64,000 nucleotides of DNA from Fulvimarina endophytica (GTDB lineage: Bacteria; Pseudomonadota; Alphaproteobacteria; Rhizobiales; Rhizobiaceae). Location: assembly GCF_003403015.1 (NCBI RefSeq), contig NZ_QURL01000003.1:434001-498000 (forward strand), read 5' to 3'. This document shows, piece by piece, positions 1 to 8,984 of the stretch. Every line of letters begins with the position of its first letter. Positions within the stretch are counted from its first letter, which is position 1. The notes under the pieces were generated by a model. The model worked only from the letters and a program-made list of their open reading frames with translations. It made no database searches and was not told the DNA's origin. A program made the position numbers and the translations under genes.

Positions 1-570
1 CTGACGACCCGGGTCACGAGCCTCGAAATGAGCGCCGAGGCCCACCGCGCCCGCGTGCGGGTCGCGGCGCGGCGGGACGATCTCAGGGTCGACGAGGTGC
101 CCCGCCTGCCGCTCGAGCGCTATCGCGAGCTCTACGTCGCGGTCGGGGCGGCCCATCACTGGACCTCGCGGCTCCTGCCCGACAGGGCGCTGGCCGACGA
201 GATCCACAATCCGCGCACGCGCATCTATCTCGCAAGCCTCGGCCACGAGACCGCCGGCTGGTTCGAGATCGAGGTGAAGCGCATGGCGCGTTCGGCGCGG
301 ATCGTCCATTTCGCCATCCTGCCGGGCTTTCGCGGCCGGGGCCTTGCGGGGCCCGTCTTCGAGGAGGCGATCGCGGCAGGCTTTGCCGAGGGGCCCGAAC
401 GGGTCACCATCGAGACCAACACCCTCGACCATCCCGCCGCCCTCGGCCTCTACCGCAAGCACGGCTTCGTGCCTTACGCGACGCGCGAGGTGAGGACGCC
501 GAGCTTCCAATCCTACGAGATGCGGCAGGCGGCCTCGGCAGGCGCGATCAGCTCGAACTCGACAGGTTGA
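1..570 (+). CDS. GNAT family N-acetyltransferase (5' end outside window)
   Basis: This is the C-terminal bulk of a GNAT acyltransferase, which moves an acetyl group from acetyl-CoA to an unidentified amine. The acetyl-CoA-binding motif A is visible as RGRGLAGPVFEEA, followed by the motif B-like LDHPAALGLYRKHGF near the end. HHWTSR near the N-terminus is typical of a GNAT subgroup whose proteins begin a few residues before a VTxLEM segment. The frame stays open from base 1 and reads TTRVTSLEM before the first ATG at 28, which has no visible ribosome binding site. I therefore think the true start lies upstream of the window. The 3' end overlaps the convergent SMR gene by 23 bases. Substrate unknown. 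Confidence 0.8.
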   Translation: MTTRVTSLEMSAEAHRARVRVAARRDDLRVDEVPRLPLERYRELYVAVGAAHHWTSRLLPDRALADEIHNPRTRIYLASLGHETAGWFEIEVKRMARSARIVHFAILPGFRGRGLAGPVFEEAIAAGFAEGPERVTIETNTLDHPAALGLYRKHGFVPYATREVRTPSFQSYEMRQAASAGAISSNSTG

Positions 571-868
571 GGACCGCAAGGCCCGCGACGACGAGGCCGG
601 CCCCGATCAGGCGTCCGGGGTTGGCGCTCTCGCCGAGAAACAGGATGCCGACGACGAAGGCGCCGATCGCGCCGATCCCCGTCCAGACCGTATAGGCCGT
701 GCCGAGCGGCAGGGTGCGCATGGCGGTGGCGAGAAGCGCGAAGCTCGCGATCATGGTGGCGATGGTGACGACGGTCGGCCAGGGTTTCGTGAACCCCTCC
801 GAGAGCTTCATGGTGAAAGCCCAGACGGTTTCGAGAAGGCCGGCGAGAACGAGAATGACCCAGGCCAT
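548..868 (-). CDS. gdx: SMR family transporter, probable guanidinium exporter (Gdx/SugE type)
   Basis: A 106-residue inner-membrane protein with four hydrophobic helices, the standard size of small multidrug resistance transporters, which work as dual-topology dimers exchanging protons for cations. The essential membrane Glu is in the first helix (GLLETVWAFTMK). GTAYTVWTGIGAIG in helix 3 matches the Gdx/SugE branch rather than EmrE. The start at 868 is preceded by a strong AAGGAG (875-880); longer in-frame starts upstream would read through the riboswitch. The gene follows a two-hairpin guanidine-II riboswitch, which makes guanidinium the likely substrate. It is convergent with, and overlaps, the GNAT gene. 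Family assignment is secure; substrate is inferred from subgroup and riboswitch. Confidence 0.93.
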   Translation of the reverse strand: MAWVILVLAGLLETVWAFTMKLSEGFTKPWPTVVTIATMIASFALLATAMRTLPLGTAYTVWTGIGAIGAFVVGILFLGESANPGRLIGAGLVVAGLAVLNLSSSS

Positions 869-886
869 GTGAGGCTCCTTCAGGAT

Positions 887-942
887 CGGGCCGTCCCGTG
901 ATGTCGAACAGGCTCCGCGGCAAAGCCGTGGGGGTCGTCCCC
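887..942 (-). promoter_or_regulatory. Guanidine-II (mini-ykkC) riboswitch
   Basis: Read on the minus strand, two short perfect hairpins each present an ACGR tetraloop: GGGG-ACGA-CCCC (942 to 931) and CGGG-ACGG-CCCG (898 to 887), separated by 32 bases. The AAGGAG ribosome binding site of the SMR exporter starts 6 bases after the second hairpin. Two GC-rich stems with ACGR loops just ahead of a Shine-Dalgarno are the defining features of the mini-ykkC/guanidine-II class, which commonly controls sugE/gdx genes. Guanidine probably brings the two loops together and frees the ribosome binding site. The class is called from structure and loop identity, not from an alignment. Confidence 0.87.
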
Positions 943-1210
943 ATCGGAGCATGCCCTTAGATAAGACCCGCGCGCGAAGAGAAAACCTGTCTTTCGCGCC
1001 TTCGGAGCGAAAAATCTTCGCTATGGCCCGGCACCGGGACCCCGGTCGTTTCCTACCGCGCGCGGCGCGGCGCAGTCGCACAGCCGATCCAGCCAACGCC
1101 CCGGACGATCCCGTAAGGGCGCCCGTGGAAGGGCAGGGCTGATGCCTCGGGGGCGGACCCGAGCCCGCCCCGTCACGCCATCCTGCCCCCGCGATCCGTG
1201 TTGCCCCTCC

Positions 1211-2470
1211 TCAGATCAGGAGGTCGGCGACGATCGGATCGTTGGTGATGTCCTGGTAGCGGATGCCCGAGGCCTCGAACCGTGCGAGCAGCGTCGCGAA
1301 GTTCTCCCGGTCCTTGGTCTCGATGCCGAGCAGGATCGAGCCGAAGTCCCGCGCCGACTTCTTCAGATATTCGAAGCGGGAAATATCGTCGTCCGGGCCG
1401 AGCAGGCCGAGGAAGTCCTTCAGCGCGCCGGGCCGCTGGGCAAGGCGCAGGATGAAATACTTCTTCAGGCCCTCGAAGCGCAGCGCCCGCTCCTTGACGT
1501 CGGGCAGCCGCTCGAAGTCGAAATTGCCACCCGAGACGACCGCGACGACGGTCTTGCCCTTGAGGCTCGCGCCGAACCCCTTCAGCGCGTCGATCGTCAG
1601 CGCGCCTGCGGGTTCGAGCACGATGCCCTCGACGTTCAGCATTTCCAGCATCGTGCCGCAGAGCCGCCCCTCGGGCGCCAGATGCACGACGCTGCTGTCG
1701 AAGCGCTTCAGGATGTCGAAAGGGATCTGGCCGATCTCGGCGACGGAGGCGCCGTCGACGAAGCCGTCGATCTTCTCCATCTTGGTGAGTACCTTCGAAT
1801 CGAGGCTGGTCTTGAGGCTCGGCGCGCCCAGCGGCTCGACGAAGCGAAGATCGCGCGGGCCCGCCTCGATGCCGTGGAAATAGCGCGTCATCCCCGAGGC
1901 GAGGCCTCCGCCGCCGACCGGCATCACCACGATGTCGGCGCTTTCGCCGCCGAGCTGGGCGAGGGTCTCCAGCGCGACGGTCGCCTGGCCCTCCACGATG
2001 TTCTCGTGGTCGAAGGGGGGCACGAGTTCGGCGTTCTCTTTCGCCGCATAGGCCTTCGCCGCCCGGTAGCAGTCGTCGAAGAAGTCGCCGACGAGTTCGA
2101 TCTCGATCGCATCCCCGCCGAAGGTCCGCGTCTTGGCGATCTTCTGCTGGGGGGTCGTCACCGGCATGAAGACGCGGCCCTTCACGCCGAAATGGCGGCA
2201 GGCGAAGGCGAAGCCCTGGGCATGATTGCCGGCCGAAGCGCAGGAGAAGCGGGCATCGGTACCGCCCCTCGCCATGCGTTTGCGCATGAAGTTGAAGGCG
2301 CCGCGGATCTTGTAGGAGCGCACCGGCGTCAGGTCTTCGCGCTTCAGGAAGATGCGGGCGTCGTATTTGGCCGACAGGTGCTCGTTGAGCTGCAGCGGCG
2401 TCATGGCGAAGAGGTCGCGCAGGGCGGTTTCGGCTTCGGCGACGCCGCGCGTGAATTCGGGATCGGTCAT
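1211..2470 (-). CDS. ilvA: Threonine ammonia-lyase (threonine dehydratase), short form
   Basis: PLP enzyme converting L-threonine to 2-oxobutanoate and ammonia, the first committed step of isoleucine synthesis, in the cytoplasm. The PLP lysine is K54 in SYKIRGA, the substrate loop is SAGNHAQG (about 79-86), and the PLP-phosphate loop is GGGGL (186-190). After residue about 330 there is a single ACT-like regulatory domain, ending IRYQDITNDPIVADLLI. At 419 residues this matches the Bacillus/Corynebacterium-type short enzyme rather than the E. coli IlvA of about 514 residues with a double regulatory domain. It stands alone; a candidate isoleucine-rich leader ORF lies 230 bases upstream. Feedback inhibition by isoleucine is expected for the family. 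Confidence 0.95.
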   Translation of the reverse strand: MTDPEFTRGVAEAETALRDLFAMTPLQLNEHLSAKYDARIFLKREDLTPVRSYKIRGAFNFMRKRMARGGTDARFSCASAGNHAQGFAFACRHFGVKGRVFMPVTTPQQKIAKTRTFGGDAIEIELVGDFFDDCYRAAKAYAAKENAELVPPFDHENIVEGQATVALETLAQLGGESADIVVMPVGGGGLASGMTRYFHGIEAGPRDLRFVEPLGAPSLKTSLDSKVLTKMEKIDGFVDGASVAEIGQIPFDILKRFDSSVVHLAPEGRLCGTMLEMLNVEGIVLEPAGALTIDALKGFGASLKGKTVVAVVSGGNFDFERLPDVKERALRFEGLKKYFILRLAQRPGALKDFLGLLGPDDDISRFEYLKKSARDFGSILLGIETKDRENFATLLARFEASGIRYQDITNDPIVADLLI

Positions 2471-2879
2471 GGGTTCGTAGAAAACCTTGGATTAGGATGC
2501 GGAACGCTGGCCCGTCTCGGCGCGTCCCCGGACGGGCCCCGTTGCGCGTTCTTTCGCGCCGGCCGGGCTCCCCGTGTCTCGGACTGATGTCGTGGAATGG
2601 ACCACTCGGCCGCCGGGCGTTCGTCCGCCTCGGTCCGGCCCGCCGGTCGCGCTCGCCTCTTCGTGTCGCATCGACCCTTCTTGCGAGGGCCGAGACCGAT
2701 CAGGCGAGGGCGCCGGCGCCGATAATCGGCAGGAAGGTCCGGTCGTCGATCGAACGAATGATCATCATCTGAGCGCTCCCCTTCCGTCTCGCCGCCGTGG
2801 TTTCCGCCGCTTGTCTTCGATCGCCGGGCGAATGTAAAGGCCGCGGGCGCCGCCCCATCCTCGAAGCTTCGATGCGCGG
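2471..2879. other. Intergenic stretch upstream of ilvA
   Basis: About 410 bases between the ilvA start and the end of the diguanylate cyclase gene. Several GC-rich open frames cross it but none has protein-like composition, apart from the 22-codon minus-strand ORF listed separately. On the minus strand the leader has GC-rich inverted repeats, including an 8-bp stem GGCCCGTC/GACGGGCC about 40-70 bases before ilvA. No run of T follows that stem. It is best read as a long 5' leader of ilvA. Confidence 0.4.
2700..2768 (-). CDS. Candidate leader peptide upstream of ilvA
   Basis: A 22-codon ORF starting at a double ATG (MMIIRSIDDRTF..., ending GAGALA), preceded by AAGGGGAG about 8 bases upstream. 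Five of the 22 residues are isoleucine (positions 3, 4, 7, 15, 16), and the next gene downstream is ilvA, whose product feeds isoleucine synthesis. That combination suggests a ribosome-mediated attenuation leader. Against it, no hairpin plus T-run terminator is evident before ilvA, and such a short ORF can arise by chance. I know no described family that matches it. Confidence 0.35.
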   Translation of the reverse strand: MMIIRSIDDRTFLPIIGAGALA

Positions 2880-4121
2880 TCAGGATGCCTGGGGGTCGGC
2901 GGAGGTGGCGGACGGGGCGATCTCCCCGTCCATGGCCGTGGTGCCTGCGACGACCACCCGGTTGCGTCCCGACGCCTTGGCCGCATAGAGCGCTTCGTCG
3001 GCGGCCGCGAAGAGCGCGGGAAGATCGCAGCCCCGACAGGTGTCGCAGGCGATCCCGATGCACACCGTCAGCCGGTCGAGGGCGGTGTTGGCGAGATGGT
3101 CGATCTCCAGCGCCATGATGCTCTGGCGCAGGCGCTCGCCGCAGAGGCGCAGCAGGCATGCCTCGACCCCGATCTCGACGACGACGAATTCCTCGCCACC
3201 CAACCGCGCAACCGATGCGCTCTCGCCCGAGATCTCGCGCAGGCAGGCGGCCACCTTGCGCAGCACCTCGTCCCCCGCCGGATGGCCATAGGCGTCGTTA
3301 TAGGCCTTGAAGCAGTCGATATCGATCATCGTCACCGAGATCGTGTCGCGCCCGTCCGCCCGGCCGAGCTTGGCCTCGAGATCTGTCTCAAGTCCGCGCC
3401 GGTTGAGGAGCCCGGTGAGAGGATCGATCGCGGCCAGCCGCACGAGCATGTCGCGCTGGCGCGCGATCGTCGCGAGCCGCACCTCCTCGCGCCGCAGCAT
3501 CGTGAAATGGCGGCGGCGCTCCTGCGATCGACGCCCGTTGGCGTAGAGCGCGAGCGCGGCGATGCTGATCGAGGCGAAGAGGGTTGCAAGGACCGCCGTC
3601 ACCGAGGCGAAGGGGGCGGCGGAGGCGGCCGCGACCTCGATCGCGATGATCGAGGCGGCAACACTTGAGGCGAGGCGAAAGGGGAGGGCGAGGAGGGAGA
3701 CCGCGAAGATCAGGATACCGTTCGTCGCCATCAGATAGACCGGCGCATGCGGATCGTTCGAGAGGGCGAGTGCGAGGGCGAAGAGCGCGGCGAACACGAC
3801 CGCGACGCCGCCCGCCGCGACCTGCTGCGAGGCAAGCGACCGCGCCGGGTCGGCCACGAAGCGCAGGAGAAGGAGGGCGAGCGGCAAAGCGAGCCCGAAT
3901 TTCAGGACCGTGAGCAGCGGCGCTATGCCGGGCACCACCAGCCAGTCGATCGCCGAGAAGCCGAGATAGACGGCGGTTCCGAGAGCGATCTCGATCCGCA
4001 TCAGCCGGCGCCGCCGATCGCGTTCGCCGTCGCCCTGCGCGGAGCCTTCGCCGAGCCCCGGCCGGTTCGTCTTCGGCGCGAGAAGGTCCGCGATCGCGAG
4101 CCCGAGCCCAATCAGCGTCAT
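2880..4121 (-). CDS. Membrane-anchored GGDEF diguanylate cyclase
   Basis: A 413-residue protein predicted to make cyclic di-GMP from two GTP at the inner membrane. Residues about 40-200 are strongly hydrophobic, with around six helices and no recognisable periplasmic sensor. They are followed by a short basic/coiled linker (RRSQERRRHFTMLRR) and a GGDEF domain starting DPLTGLLNRRG. The active-site signature is GGEEF at about 308-312, a functional variant. The inhibitory RxxD motif expected just upstream is absent (GESA there), so classical product inhibition is unlikely. The C-terminal ALYAAKASGRNRV is typical. It is monocistronic, and what it senses is unknown. Confidence 0.9.
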   Translation of the reverse strand: MTLIGLGLAIADLLAPKTNRPGLGEGSAQGDGERDRRRRLMRIEIALGTAVYLGFSAIDWLVVPGIAPLLTVLKFGLALPLALLLLRFVADPARSLASQQVAAGGVAVVFAALFALALALSNDPHAPVYLMATNGILIFAVSLLALPFRLASSVAASIIAIEVAAASAAPFASVTAVLATLFASISIAALALYANGRRSQERRRHFTMLRREEVRLATIARQRDMLVRLAAIDPLTGLLNRRGLETDLEAKLGRADGRDTISVTMIDIDCFKAYNDAYGHPAGDEVLRKVAACLREISGESASVARLGGEEFVVVEIGVEACLLRLCGERLRQSIMALEIDHLANTALDRLTVCIGIACDTCRGCDLPALFAAADEALYAAKASGRNRVVVAGTTAMDGEIAPSATSADPQAS

Positions 4122-4261
4122 ATAGTCCGTACCGAATCGCCTGTTAGTCGCCAGCGGAAACTAGGCTCCGGTATTTTCCAAAACCTTTCGGATTTCCCTT
4201 CAATCCGATGGATGGGGCGTCCGCCCGCGGCTCCGTAAAGGGTGCGGCGCGCGGCCGCATC

Positions 4262-4298
4262 CCCGCCCCACCGCCCCATGACAGGGCGGCGGGGCGGG
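4262..4298 (-). terminator. Hairpin after the RND efflux operon
   Basis: A strong inverted repeat six bases beyond the RND pump stop: 8 bp plus 6 bp of paired GC-rich sequence with one A/C mismatch and a 7-base loop (CATGACA). No T-run follows on the minus strand. It is therefore a terminator-like or mRNA-stabilising hairpin rather than a textbook intrinsic terminator. Confidence 0.5.
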
Positions 4299-4303
4299 CG
4301 GGA

Positions 4304-7300
4304 TCATTCGGCGGGCGAGGGCGCCGCCCGGCCGTCCCCGGCTTCCACCCGGGCGCGCTCGGCCGCCTCCTCGCGCCGCCGCGCCATGGTCTTCTCGCTC
4401 GGCGAGAGCAGCTTGTAGAACAGCGGAATGAAGAAGATCGCGACGAAGGTCGCAAACAGCATGCCGCCGATGACGCCGGTACCGATCGAATGGCGCGAGG
4501 CCGAGCCCGCACCGGTCGAGATCGCCAGCGGTACGACGCCGAGGATGAAGGCGAGGGAGGTCATGACGATCGGCCGGAAGCGGAGCTTGGCCCCTTCCAG
4601 CGCCGCCTCGAAGGCGTTGAGCCCCTCCTCGCGCTTCAGCACCGCGAACTCCACGATGAGAATGGCGTTCTTGGCCGCGAGCCCGACCAGGGTGACGAGG
4701 CCGATCTGGAAATAGACGTCGTTGTCGATGCCGCGCATGAAGATCGCCAGAAGCGCCCCGAACATGGCGAAGGGCACCGCGAGAAGCACCGCGATCGGCA
4801 ACGCCCAGCCTTCGTACTGGGCGGCGAGGATCAGGAAGACCATCAGGATGCCGAAGCCGATGGCGACGAGCCCCGTGCCGCCCGAGGCGATCTCCTGATA
4901 GGCCGATCCCGTCCAGGCGATCTCGTAGCCCTCGGGCAGTTCGGCGGCCGCGACCTCCTGCATGGCGGCGAGCGCCTGGCCGGAGGAATAGCCCGGCGCG
5001 GGATTGCCGGAGATCTTGGCCGAGGTGAACGCGTTGTAGCGCTCGAGGAGATCGGGGCCGATGATGCGCTTGACGTTGAGCAGGGTGTCGAGCGGGATCA
5101 TCGAGCCGCTCGACGACTGCACGTAGACGAAGCGCAGGTCGTCCGGCTTCTCGCGGAAATCGGCCTCGGACTGGAGCGAGACGCGATAATTGCGGCCCAT
5201 CAGCGTGAAGTCGTTCACATAGAGCGAGCCGAAGGTCGACTGCATGGTCTCGAAGATCGAGGAGATCGGAACGTCGAGGGCTTTGGCCTTCTGCCGGTCG
5301 ACCTCGACCTCGTATTGGGGAACGCTGGCCGAGAAGGTGGTGCGCACGCCCGCGAGTTCCGGCCGCTCGGAGGCCGCCGCGACCATCGCATTCGTCGCCT
5401 CAAGAAGTGCCTGCGTGCCCGCGCCGCGCCGGTCCTGCACGAAGAGATCGAAGCCGCCCGTCGTCGACAGGCCCTGGATCGGCGGCGGGTTGAAGGCCAG
5501 CACCATGCCGTCCTGGATGCCCGCATTCATGCCGATGAACTGGCCGGTGAGATTGCGCGCGTCGAGGGAGGGATCGGTGCGCTCGGCCCAGTCCTTGAGG
5601 GTGATGAAGGCGACGCCCGCCGAGGACTTCTGCGAGCCCGACAGAAGATCGAAGCCGGCGAAGGCCGTGACGTCGGCGACCGCCGGATGCTGGCGCACGT
5701 TCTCGGAGACCTGGTTCATCACCTCGGTCGTGCGCGACAGGGAAGCGGCCGGCGGGAGGATGGCGACGGCGAAGTTGACGCCCTGGTCCTCCTCGGGAAC
5801 GAGCGAGCCGGGAATGGTCTGGAAGAAGTAGTAGGACCCGCCCGCAAGGCCCGCGAAGAGCACCAGCGAGAGCAGCGCGCGCCGCATGAAGAAGGCGACG
5901 CCCGCCCCATAGGCCCGTGTCACCCTGTCGAAGCCCGCATTGAACCAGCGGAACGGGGCGATCGGCCGCGAATGCTTGTTCTTGAGGAGAACGCTGCACA
6001 GGGCCGGCGTCAGCGACAGGGCGACGATGCCCGAGATCGAGACCGAGACCGCGATGGTGATCGCGAACTGGCGGTACATGGTGCCGGCGAGACCGCCCAG
6101 AAAGGCGACCGGAACGAAGACCGCGCACAGGACGAGCACGATCGCGATGACCGGCCCGGCCACCTCGCTCATCGCCTTGGCCGTCGCCTCCTTGGGGCCG
6201 AGCCCCTCCGTCGTCATGATGCGCTCGACGTTTTCCAGAACCACGATCGCATCGTCGACGACGATACCGATGGCGAGCACCAGCCCGAACAGGGTGAGGA
6301 GGTTGATCGAGAAGCCGAGCGCCAGAAGCGCGCCGAAGGTGCCGATGATCGAGACCGGCACCGCGAGCATCGGGATCAGCGTCGCGCGGAAGGACTGGAG
6401 GAACAGGAAGACCACGAGGAAGACGAGGATCATCGCCTCGATGAAGGTGTGGATCACCTCCTCGATGGAGGCCTGGATGAACTTGGTCGTGTCATAGGGA
6501 ATGGCGTAGGCGATGCCGTCCGGGAAGGCCTCGGAGAGCTCGTCCATGCGCGTGCGCACGGCCTCCAGCGTGTCGAGCGCGTTGGCGCCCGGCTGGAGAT
6601 AGATGCCGATCGGCACCGTCGGCGTGCCGTTATAGGTGGCGTTGAAGCCGTAGTCCTGGGCGCCGAGCTCCACCCGCGCGACGTCCTTCAGGAGCAGCGA
6701 GGAGCCGTTCTCGTCCGAGCGCAGGATGATGTTCTCGAACGCCTGCGCATCCGGCAGGCGGCCGGCCGTCGTCACCGAATAGGTGAAGGCGAGATCGGAA
6801 TTGTTCGGCTCGGCGCCGAACTGGCCGGCGGCGAACTGGGCGTTCTGGTCGCGGATCGCGTTCGCGACATCGCCCGGCGTCAGGCCGTATTGGGCGAGCG
6901 CGTCGGGCCGCAGCCAGATGCGCATGGAATAGTCGCGCGCGCCGAAGAGCTGGGCCTGGCCGATACCGGGCAGGCGCTTCAGCTCGTCCATCACGTTGAG
7001 CAGCGCGTAGTTCGACACATAGGTCGCGTCGTAGCGCGGATCGTTCGACGACATGGTGATGACGGCGAGGATCGAGGAATTCTGCTTCGACACCGTCACG
7101 CCGAGGCGCTGCACCTGTTCGGGCAGCGAGGCGGTCGCCTGCTGGACGCGGTTGTTGACGTTGATCGTCGCCTGGTCGGGATCGGTGCCGGCCGCGAACG
7201 TCACGTTGATCGTCGCCGAACCCGTCGAGGAGTTCGTGGACTGCATGTAGAGCATGTCCTCGACGCCGTTGATCTGCTGTTCGATCGGCGCCGACACGGT

Positions 7301-7480
7301 CTGGGCGAGGGTCTCGGCCGAGGCGCCGGGATAGGTGGCGCGCACCTGCACCTGGGGCGGCACGAGCTGGGGATACTGCTCGATCGGCAGGGAGGTGAGC
7401 GACATCAGGCCGCCCAGCACGATCAAAATGGAGATGACGGCCGCGAAGATCGGCCGGTCGACGAAGAAGCGGGCGTTCAT
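4304..7480 (-). CDS. RND efflux pump inner-membrane subunit (AcrB/MexB type, HAE1)
   Basis: A 1058-residue proton-driven trimeric transporter that expels hydrophobic and amphiphilic compounds from the periplasm and inner membrane. It begins [20 protein letters not shown], the canonical HAE1 N-terminus, and has two sets of six transmembrane helices each following a large periplasmic porter domain. The proton-relay Asp pair is seen as [14 protein letters not shown] in the fourth helix. Length is standard for AcrB homologues. The start overlaps the adaptor stop as ATGA, so the two are translationally coupled. No TolC-like outer-membrane partner is encoded nearby; a channel from elsewhere must be used. 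Probably controlled by the divergent TetR repressor. Confidence 0.96.
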   Translation of the reverse strand: MNARFFVDRPIFAAVISILIVLGGLMSLTSLPIEQYPQLVPPQVQVRATYPGASAETLAQTVSAPIEQQINGVEDMLYMQSTNSSTGSATINVTFAAGTDPDQATINVNNRVQQATASLPEQVQRLGVTVSKQNSSILAVITMSSNDPRYDATYVSNYALLNVMDELKRLPGIGQAQLFGARDYSMRIWLRPDALAQYGLTPGDVANAIRDQNAQFAAGQFGAEPNNSDLAFTYSVTTAGRLPDAQAFENIILRSDENGSSLLLKDVARVELGAQDYGFNATYNGTPTVPIGIYLQPGANALDTLEAVRTRMDELSEAFPDGIAYAIPYDTTKFIQASIEEVIHTFIEAMILVFLVVFLFLQSFRATLIPMLAVPVSIIGTFGALLALGFSINLLTLFGLVLAIGIVVDDAIVVLENVERIMTTEGLGPKEATAKAMSEVAGPVIAIVLVLCAVFVPVAFLGGLAGTMYRQFAITIAVSVSISGIVALSLTPALCSVLLKNKHSRPIAPFRWFNAGFDRVTRAYGAGVAFFMRRALLSLVLFAGLAGGSYYFFQTIPGSLVPEEDQGVNFAVAILPPAASLSRTTEVMNQVSENVRQHPAVADVTAFAGFDLLSGSQKSSAGVAFITLKDWAERTDPSLDARNLTGQFIGMNAGIQDGMVLAFNPPPIQGLSTTGGFDLFVQDRRGAGTQALLEATNAMVAAASERPELAGVRTTFSASVPQYEVEVDRQKAKALDVPISSIFETMQSTFGSLYVNDFTLMGRNYRVSLQSEADFREKPDDLRFVYVQSSSGSMIPLDTLLNVKRIIGPDLLERYNAFTSAKISGNPAPGYSSGQALAAMQEVAAAELPEGYEIAWTGSAYQEIASGGTGLVAIGFGILMVFLILAAQYEGWALPIAVLLAVPFAMFGALLAIFMRGIDNDVYFQIGLVTLVGLAAKNAILIVEFAVLKREEGLNAFEAALEGAKLRFRPIVMTSLAFILGVVPLAISTGAGSASRHSIGTGVIGGMLFATFVAIFFIPLFYKLLSPSEKTMARRREEAAERARVEAGDGRAAPSPAE

Positions 7481-8892
7481 TCGATAAGCTCCGCGCGGTC
7501 ACGGCCTTCGGCCTTCGGGTTCAGCGGATTGCCCTGGGCAAGGCGCACGGCCTCGCCGTCGGGCAGGGCCGAGCGGGGAACCGGCGGGCCGCTGCGGCTC
7601 GCGGCCTTTTCGGGGGCGGCCTCGGGCTCGGCGGTCTCTCCGCCGTTCGTCGCCTTTTCGGCGGGCTCGCCCGCAGCGCCCGAAGCTTCGCCGGCCTGCG
7701 CGGTGCCGTCGGCGCCGTTCCCGGCCGGCTCACCCCCTTCGGGCTCTGCCGGCTCCTCGGCCGCCTGCGGATCGACCGGTGAGCCCGGCCGCACCTTGAC
7801 GACGCCCTTGGTGATCACCCGGTCGCCCTCCTCGAGCCCCTGGGAGACGAGGATGGAGCCGTCGAGATCGCGGGCGACGGTGATCGGGCGCACCTCGGCG
7901 GCGTTCTCCGCGTTGAGGGTATAGACGAAGGTGCCCTGGGGCCCCTGCATCAGGGCTTCGGTGGGAAGGGTGATCGCGTTCTCCACCGACAGGCCCTCCA
8001 CCACCAGGCGCACGAACTGGCCGGGCAGGAGGCGCTGGTCGGGATTGGGCAGGACGGCGCGCGACAGGATCGTGCCGGTCTGGCTGTCGATCGTGGTGGA
8101 GGTGAAGTCGATCGTGCCGGTGCGCTCATAGGTCGAGCCGTCGCCGAAGCGGATCGAGACCTTCAGGTCGCCGGGCGCGCTCGCGCCCTTCAGGGTGCCG
8201 TTCTCGATCAGCTCGCGGATCGACTGGGCCTCGGTGTCGGCGGCCGAGAAGTTGACGTTGATCGGATCGAGCTGGTCGATGCGGGTCAGAAGGTCGCCGG
8301 TCTGGAGAAGGCTGCCCTCGGGCACCTGTTCGAGGCTGGTGATGCCGCCGACCGGGGCTTCCACCGTCGCATAGTCGAGCTGCAGGCTGGCGCTGCGAAG
8401 CTGGGCGTTCGCGGCCTCCACCCGTGCCTCGCCGAGTTCGCGCGCCGAGATCGCGTCGTCGAGATTGGCCTGGGAGGAGGCGCCGCGCTGGGCGAGCGCG
8501 CGGGCGCGCTCCTCGCTGCGCCTTGCCTGGGCGAGCTGGGCCTGGGCCTCCACCACCTGCGCGCGGGCGAGCGCGACTTCCGCCTCGTAGGTCGCCGGAT
8601 CGATGCGGAAGAGGAGATCGCCCTCGGCGACCCGCGAGCCTTCCTCGAAATCGCGCTGGAGGAGGATGCCGCCGACACGCGCGCGGATCTGCACCTCGCG
8701 CGAGGCGGCCACCCGGCCGGCATATTCGTAGGTGACGGGCAGGGTGCGCGTCTTCACGGTCTCCACCGTCACGGCGGGCGGCGGCGGCGCGCCGCCTCCT
8801 GCCTGGGCAAGCGCGCCTGCGACCGGCCAGACGAGGATACCGGCGAGCGTGAGGGCGATCGGGAGGCCGATCGATGTCGCGAAGGGTCGCAT
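7477..8892 (-). CDS. RND efflux periplasmic adaptor (membrane fusion protein)
   Basis: A 471-residue adaptor linking the AcrB-like pump to an outer-membrane channel. An N-terminal signal sequence ends at about GALAQA with no lipobox Cys, so it looks exported but not lipidated. A biotinyl-lipoyl-like half motif ([19 protein letters not shown]) precedes an Ala/Glu/Arg-rich alpha-hairpin (about 100-165), then the beta-barrel and membrane-proximal domains. The last 70 residues form a Pro/Glu/Ala-rich low-complexity tail, unusual for AcrA. I chose ATG 8892 (MRPFATSIG): it has GGAAGAGA upstream and a proper signal peptide, whereas upstream starts run into the operator. It is the first gene of the operon, divergent from the TetR gene. 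Confidence 0.93.
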   Translation of the reverse strand: MRPFATSIGLPIALTLAGILVWPVAGALAQAGGGAPPPPAVTVETVKTRTLPVTYEYAGRVAASREVQIRARVGGILLQRDFEEGSRVAEGDLLFRIDPATYEAEVALARAQVVEAQAQLAQARRSEERARALAQRGASSQANLDDAISARELGEARVEAANAQLRSASLQLDYATVEAPVGGITSLEQVPEGSLLQTGDLLTRIDQLDPINVNFSAADTEAQSIRELIENGTLKGASAPGDLKVSIRFGDGSTYERTGTIDFTSTTIDSQTGTILSRAVLPNPDQRLLPGQFVRLVVEGLSVENAITLPTEALMQGPQGTFVYTLNAENAAEVRPITVARDLDGSILVSQGLEEGDRVITKGVVKVRPGSPVDPQAAEEPAEPEGGEPAGNGADGTAQAGEASGAAGEPAEKATNGGETAEPEAAPEKAASRSGPPVPRSALPDGEAVRLAQGNPLNPKAEGRDRAELIE

Positions 8893-8945
8893 GAGCCGTC
8901 TCTTCCTGAAGCGGGGGACGCAATTGTGTTGCATTGCGGGATCAT

Positions 8946-8969
8946 TACATACATACATGAATGTAGGTG
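8946..8969. promoter_or_regulatory. AcrR/TtgR-type operator in the divergent efflux/TetR promoter
   Basis: An imperfect 24-base palindrome lies between the divergent adaptor and TetR genes, with left half TACATACAT and right segment TGAATGTA. It matches from memory most positions of the E. coli AcrR operator (TACATACAT, three bases, TGAATGTATGTA). The position, 16 bases before the TetR ATG and 54 before the adaptor ATG, suits autorepression and repression of the pump together. Confidence 0.75.
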
Positions 8970-8984
8970 CGCAAGGAGGACCCC

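Noticed and set aside
951-1142. A 63-codon plus-strand ORF between the SMR and ilvA genes
   Set aside because: It has no ribosome binding site or motif, is Arg-rich, and begins in the 5' leader just upstream of the minus-strand guanidine riboswitch hairpins.
4208-7924. A 1238-codon open frame on the plus strand opposite the RND pump
   Set aside because: It mirrors the pump gene in the antisense frame, is dominated by Arg/Glu/Asp/Gly/His with no domain, and arises from the codon bias of high-GC genes. Similar long antisense frames over ilvA, uvrB, thiC, pgk, hemW and the Lhr helicase were rejected for the same reason.
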